From NCBI GenBank assembly GCA_017417055.1, contig JAFPZX010000099.1, positions 1-37,515 on the forward strand: a stretch of DNA of 37,515 nt, given 5' to 3'. Shown here in pieces: positions 17,138 through 26,269 of this stretch (positions are counted from its first letter, which is position 1; each line of letters opens with the position of its first letter). The translations under genes were made by a program, and so were the position numbers. Below the pieces are notes generated by a model, which made no database searches, was not told the origin of the DNA, and worked only from the letters and a program-made list of their open reading frames with translations. The stretch comes from Anaerolineaceae bacterium. Its GTDB lineage: Bacteria > Chloroflexota > Anaerolineae > Anaerolineales > Anaerolineaceae.

Positions 17138-19263
17138 CGATTCGCAAGAATTTCTTCTATTATTTCGCCGTTCTGGTCTATATCTTCTGTCTGCTGTTCT
17201 CCATTGTCTGCGTCTTTAACCGCATCGGGGAAGGGCAGGAGTATCCTTACCTGATGAAAGGTGTGTGGTTGATCGGGATGTTTGTTTTTCTGATCCTGCT
17301 GATGCTGTTCTGGACATTATGGTCCCGGCTTGACTTTAGCGGACTGATGAAACGTATTCCGAAAGTAAGCCTTGTGATGGAATTGGTTATCGTTTTAGCC
17401 ATCATCATCGCCGGAACGCTTTTGCGGTATTGGGTGGTGCATAATTTCCCGATGGAACCGGCTTCGGATTACAAGACTTATTATGAAATGGCAGTGATGA
17501 TCCATGACGGAACATTAATGGAAGAAGGCCCCGGGTATTGTGATTACGTTGCCATGTTCCCGCATGTCTATGGGTATCCTGCGGTTCTGGCATGGTTCTT
17601 CGGAATTTTCGGTCCGAGCGTACACAGTGCGTTGATATTTAACCTGATCGTTTCTGTTCTATCAATGATTCTGGTTTGGGCGATAGCAAGATTGGCAGGC
17701 GGCAGATTCTGCGCACTGACAGCATTATTCATATATACCTTTCTCCCGTCAGTGATCCTTTACTCCGATTTTGTGGCAAGTGAGCCGCTGTTTACCCTGA
17801 TTCTTTTGCTGGCGGCATACCTGTTTCTGCTTTCGCTGAAAGAGACCGAATGGAAAAAGAAACATCCCTGGTTCACAACGATTGAAATTGTTTTGATGGG
17901 CGTGACGCTTGCTTTCGGTTCTTTTATCCGCCCGATGGCGATGATCTTCCTTGTAGCCGCGATTATCTGTATGCTGCCGATTGTTCGGAAAGAATATGAC
18001 ATCCCGATCAATGATGTCCCACTGGGAATTCGGGCAACGGATACCGGGTGGAAGCGCTGTTTGATCCTTTTGGTGGTTTATATGGGATTGTCCCGCTTAT
18101 TCACAATGGGTACATCCTATGCAGTCGACCGGGAATTGGCGGGCAGTTCCGCTTCGTTTGGGTATAATCTGCTGGTTGGACTGAATCTGGAAAGCTACGG
18201 CGGATGGAATCAGGAAGACGCGGATTACCTGTATGATGCCTTTTATAAAACGGGATCGGCGCAGGAGGCTCAGCTCATTTGCCGTGATATGGCGTTTGAG
18301 CGTTTGAAGGTGGATCCGCGCGCACTGCTTAACCTGTTTGTTCATAAATTTGATGTTCTGTGGGGAAATGATGATTATGGCGCGTCCTGGAACATCTTGT
18401 TTATGGACCAGCAGAAGAACCTGACAGAAGACAGAGAGTCTCTCCTTTACAGAATGATGGATGTCAGCGATCTGATTTACCTGGTTTTGCTGCTGGAAGC
18501 CGGGATTTACGGGTTTGTGATGTTCCGTTTACAGCCGAATGGCCTTTATTCCTGTACGCTTCTTTATCTTGGAACGGCTGCGCTGCATCTGCTGGTGGAA
18601 AACCAGAACCGGTATCATTATCACGCTTTGGCATTTTTGGCGATCCTTGCGGGGGCTGCCGGAGCTGCTATGAAACAACGTATGCATGTTGCGGTGATGG
18701 CTCGGATCGAAGCGAAAAAGCGGGAAAAGCTTGCCGAAGAGGAACGCAAAGCTCATGTCCGAAAGCTGCAGGAAGAAGAAGCTGAACGGGTCCGTCTGCG
18801 TGCACAGGCTTTGAATGCGCAGTTTGATATGGGGAAGGCGATCTCAGAAGGGCATATCCGCATTGTTGCCAGCAAGGCAATTGAAGGCGCTTATGCACCG
18901 CAGCAAGCTGTTCCGCAGACTCCGGCAGCTGACGAAAAACCGGAAGCTGTCAGGACAAACTCTGTGGGACATGAAGCGGAAAACCTGACTGTCCGGGAAT
19001 TGGAAATGATGGCCGAACAGGATGAACAAAAGACTGTTTCCCAACAGAATCCGGATAACGATTCGGAAAGCAAGGCTGCTGAAACAGGTTATGAGACGAA
19101 TCCGGCAGCTAATGTTGATGCTGCACAACCGGAAACTGAGCTGAACCCGAAAGATGAATTGGGACCCGAAACCCCGAAGGATTCTTCCGGAATGTCTGAA
19201 AATTCTGCTGCGGAGGAGAATTCTTCCCATATGAATACCGAAAGTGATGTGAACGAAGGATAA
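17134..19263 (+). CDS. GT-C (ArnT/PMT-like) glycosyltransferase with charged disordered tail
   Basis: A 709-residue protein. About residues 1-520 are a multi-pass membrane domain of the dolichyl or undecaprenyl-phosphate-sugar mannosyltransferase superfamily; the first outer loop has EPASDYKTYYEMA with the expected Asp, and later VASEPLFTLILLLAAY is typical of these enzymes. It would transfer a sugar from a polyprenyl carrier, probably the product of the GtrB-like enzyme encoded at 29132. Residues about 525-580 form a very basic and acidic amphipathic helix (KKREKLAEEERKAHVRKL), and 590-709 are low-complexity, rich in Glu, Asn, Ser and Pro, apparently disordered and cytoplasmic. Translation starts at GTG 17134, overlapping the preceding stop, with GAGGAGAG just upstream. 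Confidence 0.8.
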   Translation: MTIRKNFFYYFAVLVYIFCLLFSIVCVFNRIGEGQEYPYLMKGVWLIGMFVFLILLMLFWTLWSRLDFSGLMKRIPKVSLVMELVIVLAIIIAGTLLRYWVVHNFPMEPASDYKTYYEMAVMIHDGTLMEEGPGYCDYVAMFPHVYGYPAVLAWFFGIFGPSVHSALIFNLIVSVLSMILVWAIARLAGGRFCALTALFIYTFLPSVILYSDFVASEPLFTLILLLAAYLFLLSLKETEWKKKHPWFTTIEIVLMGVTLAFGSFIRPMAMIFLVAAIICMLPIVRKEYDIPINDVPLGIRATDTGWKRCLILLVVYMGLSRLFTMGTSYAVDRELAGSSASFGYNLLVGLNLESYGGWNQEDADYLYDAFYKTGSAQEAQLICRDMAFERLKVDPRALLNLFVHKFDVLWGNDDYGASWNILFMDQQKNLTEDRESLLYRMMDVSDLIYLVLLLEAGIYGFVMFRLQPNGLYSCTLLYLGTAALHLLVENQNRYHYHALAFLAILAGAAGAAMKQRMHVAVMARIEAKKREKLAEEERKAHVRKLQEEEAERVRLRAQALNAQFDMGKAISEGHIRIVASKAIEGAYAPQQAVPQTPAADEKPEAVRTNSVGHEAENLTVRELEMMAEQDEQKTVSQQNPDNDSESKAAETGYETNPAANVDAAQPETELNPKDELGPETPKDSSGMSENSAAEENSSHMNTESDVNEG

Positions 19264-19272
19264 GGATAAAAG

Positions 19273-20784
19273 ATGCTTTTTAATTCGCTTGCCTATCTGG
19301 TTTTTTTCCCGGTCATTGTACTGGTTTATTTCCTGATCCCCTGGCATCGGGTCCGCAACGGGATGCTCCTCATCGCCAGTTACTATTTTTATATGCGCTG
19401 GGATCCCCGCTTTATCGTGCTGATCTTTGGGGTCACATTAGTCAGTTACCTGTGTGGTATTCTGGTGGATATTTCCCGGCGGGAGGACGCGGATGGGGTG
19501 GAACCGGAAAAACGGCGGACAGGCAACGCGAAGATCTATACAACAGTCACGATTGTTTCCATGCTGCTGGTTTTAGGCTGGTTCAAATACGCGAATTTCC
19601 TTGCCGGAAATCTTGTTTCGATTATGAAGCTCATTGGGATTGATCTCGCGATCCCGAAATTGAATGTAGCGCTGCCGGTCGGGATTTCTTTCTTTACCTT
19701 TCAGGCTATGGGGTATGTGCTCGATGTTTATCGCGGAACGACGCCGGTTGAAAAGAATATTTTCCGCTTTATGCTTTTCGTTGCTTTCTTCCCGCAGCTG
19801 GTGGCGGGCCCGATTGAGCGGTCGAATAACCTTCTGCAGCAGTTCAAGGTTAAACACGATTTTGATTCTCATCGTGTTCTAAAGGGGCTCATGCTGATGG
19901 TCTGGGGCTTCTTTATCAAGATGGTGCTGGCGGACCGGATCGCCATCATTGTGGATCAGGTGTTTAATTATTATACGTCCTACCAGGGCGCTATTTTGTT
20001 ATTGGGAGCCTGTCTGTTTTCTTTCCAGATTTATTGTGACTTTAACGGTTATTCTCTGATTGCTATCGGGTCGGCACAGGTGCTTGGGTTTGATTTGATC
20101 CAGAACTTTGAACAGCCATATCTGGCCCGGACGGTAGCAGATTTCTGGCGGCGCTGGCACATGTCCCTGACCAACTGGTTCCGGGATTATATCTACTTCC
20201 CGCTGGGCGGCAGCCGCTGTGCGCGATGGAAGAAATACCGCAATATTATGATCGTTTTTCTGGTTTCCGGTCTTTGGCATGGGGCAGACTGGACTTACGT
20301 GATCTGGGGTGGCATGAATGGACTGTTTCAGGTTATCGGCGATATAATCAACCCACTGCGGAAAAAGATTCTCGCGAAGCTGCATGTCAATGAGGAGTCT
20401 TTCGGACATCGGCTGGTTCAAACGTTTATGACCTATGTTTATGTCACAATTGCCTGGGTCTTTTTCCGCGCAACTTCGCTGCAGAGTGCTGTGGACATTA
20501 TTATTGGATCATTTAAGACATTTAATCCCTGGGTTTTGTTCGATGGTACTCTATATACGCTTGGAGTGAACCGGGTCGATTTTTGGATTATGATCGCTTC
20601 TTTATTGATTCTTCTTGCGGTTGATATTTTGCATGAGAACAAGATACAGATCAGAGAAAGGTTGCTGGTGCAGCCGCTTCCAGTTGGTTGGGCTGTAGTA
20701 TATGCAGCTTTATTCATGATTCTGTTATTCGGTGTTTACGGTCCCGGATATGACGCGGCAAGTTTCATCTATTTCCAGTTCTGA
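19273..20784 (+). CDS. MBOAT O-acyltransferase (AlgI/DltB family)
   Basis: A 503-residue multi-pass membrane O-acyltransferase that passes acetyl groups across the membrane for modification of an exported polysaccharide. Family motifs are present in order: PVGISFFTFQAMGYVLDVYR, VAGPIERSNNL, FWRRWHMSLTNWFRDYIYFP and SGLWHGADWTYVIWG, which contains the essential His. Length matches AlgI. It starts nine bases after the GT-C gene with AAGGAT repeats as ribosome site, and is followed 11 bases later by the SGNH-domain protein, its usual partner for the final transfer. In cellulose clusters such pairs make acetylated cellulose; here the acceptor is inferred to be the polymer of the GT2. The family call is secure. 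Confidence 0.93.
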   Translation: MLFNSLAYLVFFPVIVLVYFLIPWHRVRNGMLLIASYYFYMRWDPRFIVLIFGVTLVSYLCGILVDISRREDADGVEPEKRRTGNAKIYTTVTIVSMLLVLGWFKYANFLAGNLVSIMKLIGIDLAIPKLNVALPVGISFFTFQAMGYVLDVYRGTTPVEKNIFRFMLFVAFFPQLVAGPIERSNNLLQQFKVKHDFDSHRVLKGLMLMVWGFFIKMVLADRIAIIVDQVFNYYTSYQGAILLLGACLFSFQIYCDFNGYSLIAIGSAQVLGFDLIQNFEQPYLARTVADFWRRWHMSLTNWFRDYIYFPLGGSRCARWKKYRNIMIVFLVSGLWHGADWTYVIWGGMNGLFQVIGDIINPLRKKILAKLHVNEESFGHRLVQTFMTYVYVTIAWVFFRATSLQSAVDIIIGSFKTFNPWVLFDGTLYTLGVNRVDFWIMIASLLILLAVDILHENKIQIRERLLVQPLPVGWAVVYAALFMILLFGVYGPGYDAASFIYFQF

Positions 20785-20795
20785 TGGGGTGAGAT

Positions 20796-22922
20796 ATGAG
20801 TAAATTTAAGAATTTTTGCAAATCTGCCCTGAAGGTGATTCTTTTTGTTGGCGTTTTCGCTATTTTATTGCTGTTAGTGATGGATGTGCTTGTTTTTAAA
20901 CAGCATGATGGTACGCTGCCGATGCGGAATTATTATGATCTGCCGGCGGATACGGTAGATGTTCTGTTTCTTGGTTCTTCTCATGTTGGTGTAAATGTCA
21001 GTACAAATATACTTTGGGATGAATTCGGTATCGCTGCGTATAATTGCTGGGGCGCTATTCAGCCGATTTGGAATACATATTATTATTTGAAGGAATGTCT
21101 GAAAACACAGACGCCGAAGGTTATTGTAGTGGATGTCCTTGGAGCAGTTGTTAGTTATGGGGAATATCCTGATTATCAGTATCAGATTAAAAATTTGTTG
21201 GGAATGCGTCTTTCCCGTGAAAAAATTGAATCTGTCCTGGTAAGTGCTCCGAAAGAACAATGGGGAAATTTCATAATCGGTCTTCCTACTTTTCATACCC
21301 GGTACAATGAGTTGACACAGGAAGATTTTGAATATATGCCCTGGAATCATTATACAGAACGGCCTACGATCATCAATGAAGTGTCTGACAGAGTTACTCC
21401 GCAAACGATACGGTCTACTGACAGCGTTTCTAAGATGGAGCCGTTGGATGAAAAGCAGGAAAAATATCTTCGTGCTTTGATTGAATTATGCAGGGAACAT
21501 TCCATACCCCTTGAATTGGTATCTTCTCCCTATGAAGCCGGAGATATGGAACTGGCCAGATTTCTGGCTATTGATCAATTGACTGCTGAGTATGATGGGT
21601 TGCGGTTTACAAATTACAATAACTGCTATCAGGATTACGACATAGATCCGCAGCAGGATTATTATGACCCCGGACATTTTAATACTTTTGGTATGCCGAA
21701 ATATGCCAGAGCAATTGGACAGATGCTGGTGGATACCTATGATTTGCCGGACAGACGTTTGGATACAAATCATATCTGGTATGAATCCCCGGATAGTGAG
21801 ACTGAAGATGTGGAATCTGCTGATTCGGATGTATTGAATAAAGACAACGTGGAATCGGTTTATACTATACCCTATCGCTTTACCGGTGATGGGTTTGATA
21901 AATACATTAATACCGGTGTAAACCTGTTTAAAGACCCTGATTCCTCCTGGACTATACTTGGCCGTATTGATTCTGTTGTAGATACCGGTGATCGGGTTTA
22001 TTTTTCAAACTTTGTTGAAGAAGATGGCAACATGCAGGGAATTCTTGCACGCAAAGTGGATGAGAATCATGTGGAAATTTTATACGGAAAACTTTTGGGT
22101 GTAACGGCAGAATTTCCGGAAGATGGTGTTATGACACTGGCTATTGTGAAAAATGGAAGTGAGTACACTGTTTATGCCGATGGGAAGCTCATTGTAGACC
22201 ATATATCCTCTCCTACGGATCCTTTTGATCAGGAATTGCTGATTGGTTGTGAAATAACCCCGGATGGTTATATATTTAGATTATCAGGAACTACTGTTCG
22301 CAATCTGGAAATATTCAGTGGTGTGATGCGGGAAGAAGATATCCTGAATTGGAATCCGGAGGAATTATCGGCAGAACCCGAACCAGAACCTTCCGCTGTG
22401 GATTTCGTTTTGGAAAATGGCTTTATTGGAGACGGAAAGAAGCAATATCTGGATACGGGTATTCAGCTTTATGATGTTTCCGATAAAAATTGGTATTTGC
22501 ATTTAGTACTTGATAATTATGATAATGTTTCGGGTACCGCGATTTCCTGCTTTGCTGAAGACCCATCCAATTACCGCGGGCTGTTGGTGCGGCAGATTGA
22601 CGCGGAAACTTATGGGATAACTGTAGGCCAGGAATATGTTTCTGTTTCTGTGGATACACGGCATGTCGTTTTTGATATTATAAAGGATGTAAACCACTAC
22701 AAAGTATATGTCAACGGAGAATTAAAAGCAGAAATTGAAAGTAAAATCCGTTCGTGGGATGGAACACTTTTGGTCTGTGCGGAACGTTTATTGAACGGAG
22801 AGCCATTCCGCTATTCCAATGAGAGAGTTCGGAATCTTGAAATCTCTTCAATTCTTCCCTCTGATAATGAGATTATGGAGAATTACAATTTGACAAATGA
22901 TGTGAATATCATTCTGAAGTGA
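20796..22922 (+). CDS. SGNH-type acetyltransferase partner with two LamG-like modules
   Basis: A 708-residue protein with one N-terminal membrane helix (about 12-32). Residues about 40-310 form an SGNH or AlgX/AlgJ-like domain: VDVLFLGSSHVGVNVS carries the nucleophile-block Ser, and YYDPGHFNTFGMPKYA carries the DxxH catalytic pair near its end. It would take acetyl from the MBOAT and place it on the polymer. Uniquely, two homologous beta-sandwich modules follow (about 357-518 and 534-698), each starting with a Y-[IL]-[ND]-TG-[VI]-x-L motif (YINTGVNLF, YLDTGIQLY). They resemble LamG or concanavalin-type carbohydrate-binding domains, and a third copy is in the CotH-like protein at 26270. The linker between them is Glu/Pro-rich (EPEPEPSA). 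The coding sequence is visibly more AT-rich than the preceding genes. Confidence 0.78.
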   Translation: MSKFKNFCKSALKVILFVGVFAILLLLVMDVLVFKQHDGTLPMRNYYDLPADTVDVLFLGSSHVGVNVSTNILWDEFGIAAYNCWGAIQPIWNTYYYLKECLKTQTPKVIVVDVLGAVVSYGEYPDYQYQIKNLLGMRLSREKIESVLVSAPKEQWGNFIIGLPTFHTRYNELTQEDFEYMPWNHYTERPTIINEVSDRVTPQTIRSTDSVSKMEPLDEKQEKYLRALIELCREHSIPLELVSSPYEAGDMELARFLAIDQLTAEYDGLRFTNYNNCYQDYDIDPQQDYYDPGHFNTFGMPKYARAIGQMLVDTYDLPDRRLDTNHIWYESPDSETEDVESADSDVLNKDNVESVYTIPYRFTGDGFDKYINTGVNLFKDPDSSWTILGRIDSVVDTGDRVYFSNFVEEDGNMQGILARKVDENHVEILYGKLLGVTAEFPEDGVMTLAIVKNGSEYTVYADGKLIVDHISSPTDPFDQELLIGCEITPDGYIFRLSGTTVRNLEIFSGVMREEDILNWNPEELSAEPEPEPSAVDFVLENGFIGDGKKQYLDTGIQLYDVSDKNWYLHLVLDNYDNVSGTAISCFAEDPSNYRGLLVRQIDAETYGITVGQEYVSVSVDTRHVVFDIIKDVNHYKVYVNGELKAEIESKIRSWDGTLLVCAERLLNGEPFRYSNERVRNLEISSILPSDNEIMENYNLTNDVNIILK

Positions 22923-22954
22923 AAGATGTTTTGAATGAATAAAAGGATATATAC

Positions 22955-25900
22955 ATGATAAACAGCGAAACAAAAAAATCTACAGATATGAACAGAAAAT
23001 TACAAGGAAATGTTTTCATTTCCCGGTTATCAAATCGATTGACTGTTGCGGCTGTTTTCGTGTTTGCTGTTATTTGCCTGATTATTGGTTTTTCTCAAAA
23101 ACCTCAGGTTTATCCGGTAGATTATGGCCAGTATGAATGGATTCTTCCGGATGTTGGATTAAACTGGACAGCGGAAGATCTGGAACGTGGGGAACTGCAG
23201 TTTGACCGGCCTGTCACTACGTTTGATTATGTTCATTTCTCGTGGTCAAACCTGTTTACACCGGATGCGGGCAACAGTCTGGTGTATCAGGTCGCTGTGG
23301 TTCGTTTATTCACAGAACCGTTTGGTTTGAAATTCAATGTGGATTATCTGGCTGCAGTTTCTGCTGTTTTGCTGGTAATTGCTGTTTTATGGATGATGGT
23401 TGGTTTGCGAAGGCTTCTCGTTCGCAGCTGGTTTGTCCCGATAATTATTTTGTGCGTGATTTTCCTGGATGGAAATTTCTGCGCCATGTTTCGTGGGCTT
23501 TATCCGGAAGGCTCGGCTGTTATTTATTCACTGTTATTTGCCGCGAGTTTATTGTATACGTATAGCGTTCAAAAGAAAAAACGAATTAAGTATGCACCTT
23601 TGGTTATTTTTCTGTCATTCCTGATGCTGAAATCCGCAACCCCGCTCATTGTATTTTTCCCGTTTGTGGTTGTGATTGATCTTACGCTGATCATTACCTC
23701 TCTTTTCAGTGGGGAGCGGTCATATTTGATGGCCGCAGTCAGCTTAGTATTTTTTATTGCCGGCTGTTCAAGCAGTGTTAAGCTGACTTCAACGGATCCG
23801 GATTATTTCTCCAATGCTTCATTATATGAGTCGGTTTTTAATACAATGCTGCCTGCTTATGAAGATCCGAAATTGATGTTAATTGAATTTGGTCTGGATG
23901 ACAGTTATCTGCCTGATGTAGGGAAGTCCTATTATTTGTCGGAAGAGTCATATTCCCATAATCCCAGAAATCCTGAAGAGGCGGAAAAATTATTTGCTCA
24001 TGTGACTGTAAAAGATACGATTTTGATTTATTTACTGCATCCTGAACTGCTTTCGAGAATTATCCGGGATATGCCGCTTCATTATGAGCGTTTTTTTGAA
24101 AATAATCGTTATCGTACTATCAAAATAAATCAAAATATGACTCCGCTTTCTCGTTCGGAGAGCAGCCTGTTGACAATGGTTTTTCAGCTGCTGCCACATT
24201 CTTACCAATTCTTTTTAATAATGCAGATCATTTTTATTCTGTTCGGTATAGCAGCAGCTTTTATATGTAAGCATTATGAATATCTGTGTGTCAGTCTTAT
24301 CGCCGGCTGCTCTGCGGTTTATCTCCCGTTTTGTGTAATTCTGAATGGTTATGCCCTTGCATCTCAATATATCCTTTATCAGCATTTTCTTGAAATGATT
24401 TCACTGATATTTGTTCTGACTTTTTTCGTTTCTGTTACACCTTATATTGAACAATGGATTTCAAAATATATGGAAGATCCCTATCATCTGTCACCAATTC
24501 AAGTTGCTCCGGTTTCGAAAAAAGGGTTTTTTAATTATCTGAGAAAGAAAATCGGTGGTTTGATATTATCGATGGCCGGGAGCAGAAAAATTACAACCAT
24601 GGCAACAGCTCTTTTGGGTGCGGTTATGCTGATAACTGTTTTTCTTCCGGATTCTCATCCTGTAAGTGTCAATAACGGTGACTTTGGACGTTTGATGGCT
24701 CAAATGGATATTACCTGGCCCGGGAACATTTATTTTGATACCAGAGCTCAATCCGGGCATGAGGGTATTGAAGAATTTGGATATACAGCTCCTTTTTCCC
24801 CTTTGAAGTTAACGCCTTTAAAGCCTACATTTACACTTTACTGGTTTGTTTCAATTGTCAGGCTTCTGACGGAACCTTTCGGTAAACCATTTTCAACTTT
24901 GATCCTTTCATGGATTATGGGTGGGATTTCACTTTTGTGTGCGATAAAAATTGTGTATGACATTTATCCTTTGTTGAAAAAATGGTCGTTGACAGCAGGA
25001 ATATTATTATGTTTGCTTTTATATTCAGAAACCACACTCGCATGGTATAATGGCTTTTTCGGAGAAGGTACAATTCTGCTTGGGTTGTTTTTGAGTCTGA
25101 TGAGTTCAATTCACTTGTGTATGATGCCACGGCATGGTAAAGGTTGTTTTTTGTGGGTTTTTTGCCTTGCATGGTCGCTTTTTATTATGGTTGGAGCGAA
25201 ATCTCAGATGCTGGTTACTGTACCTTTTGCCTTATTGCTGTTTATATGGCTGGCTATATATCACTGTCCTTATCGATATGACCTAATGGCCTTATATTGT
25301 TTTCTTATGATTTGTTTATGTGGGGTGATAGTTTATTCTGGTTTTGGTGTCTATCAATCAGAACGCTCCGGTGATAGTGTTTCCTCAAAATCTAATATGT
25401 GGCATGCGTATTTTTATGGAATCTTTATGATTTCAGATGATCCAATTGCAGATATGGAAGAGCTTGGCGTTGATACAGCAATGGCGCCGGATATTGGAAA
25501 ATATGTGTCTTTTGATGATGATTCCTGGTATGTATATGCTCCTCTCTCTCCTGAAGCTGATGTGGCTTTCCATCAGCATGTCAGCATGCTGACAATTGTC
25601 AAATGGTACCTGTCGCATCCGCAAAAATTATGGTATATGCTTGATTATGCGGCAAAAATCACTCAGCGGCTTTATACTGATTTTCGTGTTTATAAAGGAC
25701 AGGATTATAGTGATCCGGGACATGACCCTGTGAATGGAATGAACTTTTGGCCCGGATGGCGTGCCTATTGGACACCTTCATTTTTTATCGGATATGTGGT
25801 TCTTTATGGCATTTCGCTGTTTTTGTGCGTTCGGATGCTTTTGAGAAGAAATGTTCCGGCGAGGAAAAAAGTGTTATGTTCAATCCCTGTCTTTTTGATC

Positions 25901-26173
25901 CTGACTGCCGCGATTCAATTTCCAATCTCGGTTATGGGGAATGGTTTCGGAGATAATCAGAAACAGATGTTTGGTTTTGAGCTGTGTCATGACCTGATCA
26001 TGATTGGGATTCTGGTTTTTGGTGCCCGGTACCTTTATCAATATACTGGCCAAATACATACTACGGAGATTCGCAGAAAATTATCTGAAATAAGCTTGCC
26101 GTCTTTTTGGAAAAGATCTAATGCTAAGGGAGAAAAAGAATTACAATTAAATCCGGAGAAATCAGATCTTTAA
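22955..26173 (+). CDS. Duplicated GT-C-like polytopic membrane protein
   Basis: A 1072-residue membrane protein built from two homologous halves (about residues 30-530 and 543-1045). Each half has a first helix followed by an acidic outer loop (YPVDYGQYEWILPDVGLNW; VSVNNGDFGRLMAQMDITW), then VVRLFTEPFG or IVRLLTEPFG, then a helix with FRGLYPEGSAVIY or YNGFFGEGTILLG, and later a loop with IEFGLDDSYLPDVGKSYY or MEELGVDTAMAPDIGKYVSF. The same elements occur once in the protein at 9642, so this gene arose by tandem duplication and fusion of that family. Both halves keep acidic loop residues, so two active sites are possible. The substrate is unknown; glycosyl transfer from a lipid carrier is inferred from topology. 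AAGGA upstream supports the start. Confidence 0.65.
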   Translation: MINSETKKSTDMNRKLQGNVFISRLSNRLTVAAVFVFAVICLIIGFSQKPQVYPVDYGQYEWILPDVGLNWTAEDLERGELQFDRPVTTFDYVHFSWSNLFTPDAGNSLVYQVAVVRLFTEPFGLKFNVDYLAAVSAVLLVIAVLWMMVGLRRLLVRSWFVPIIILCVIFLDGNFCAMFRGLYPEGSAVIYSLLFAASLLYTYSVQKKKRIKYAPLVIFLSFLMLKSATPLIVFFPFVVVIDLTLIITSLFSGERSYLMAAVSLVFFIAGCSSSVKLTSTDPDYFSNASLYESVFNTMLPAYEDPKLMLIEFGLDDSYLPDVGKSYYLSEESYSHNPRNPEEAEKLFAHVTVKDTILIYLLHPELLSRIIRDMPLHYERFFENNRYRTIKINQNMTPLSRSESSLLTMVFQLLPHSYQFFLIMQIIFILFGIAAAFICKHYEYLCVSLIAGCSAVYLPFCVILNGYALASQYILYQHFLEMISLIFVLTFFVSVTPYIEQWISKYMEDPYHLSPIQVAPVSKKGFFNYLRKKIGGLILSMAGSRKITTMATALLGAVMLITVFLPDSHPVSVNNGDFGRLMAQMDITWPGNIYFDTRAQSGHEGIEEFGYTAPFSPLKLTPLKPTFTLYWFVSIVRLLTEPFGKPFSTLILSWIMGGISLLCAIKIVYDIYPLLKKWSLTAGILLCLLLYSETTLAWYNGFFGEGTILLGLFLSLMSSIHLCMMPRHGKGCFLWVFCLAWSLFIMVGAKSQMLVTVPFALLLFIWLAIYHCPYRYDLMALYCFLMICLCGVIVYSGFGVYQSERSGDSVSSKSNMWHAYFYGIFMISDDPIADMEELGVDTAMAPDIGKYVSFDDDSWYVYAPLSPEADVAFHQHVSMLTIVKWYLSHPQKLWYMLDYAAKITQRLYTDFRVYKGQDYSDPGHDPVNGMNFWPGWRAYWTPSFFIGYVVLYGISLFLCVRMLLRRNVPARKKVLCSIPVFLILTAAIQFPISVMGNGFGDNQKQMFGFELCHDLIMIGILVFGARYLYQYTGQIHTTEIRRKLSEISLPSFWKRSNAKGEKELQLNPEKSDL

Positions 26174-26269
26174 GAAAAAAAGGTAATTGTAATTTCAGCT
26201 GATAATTTCAGCGAAGAAAAATCTATGGTCGGAGATAATGCTTAAATGCCGGAGGAAAGGTTGATTCTG

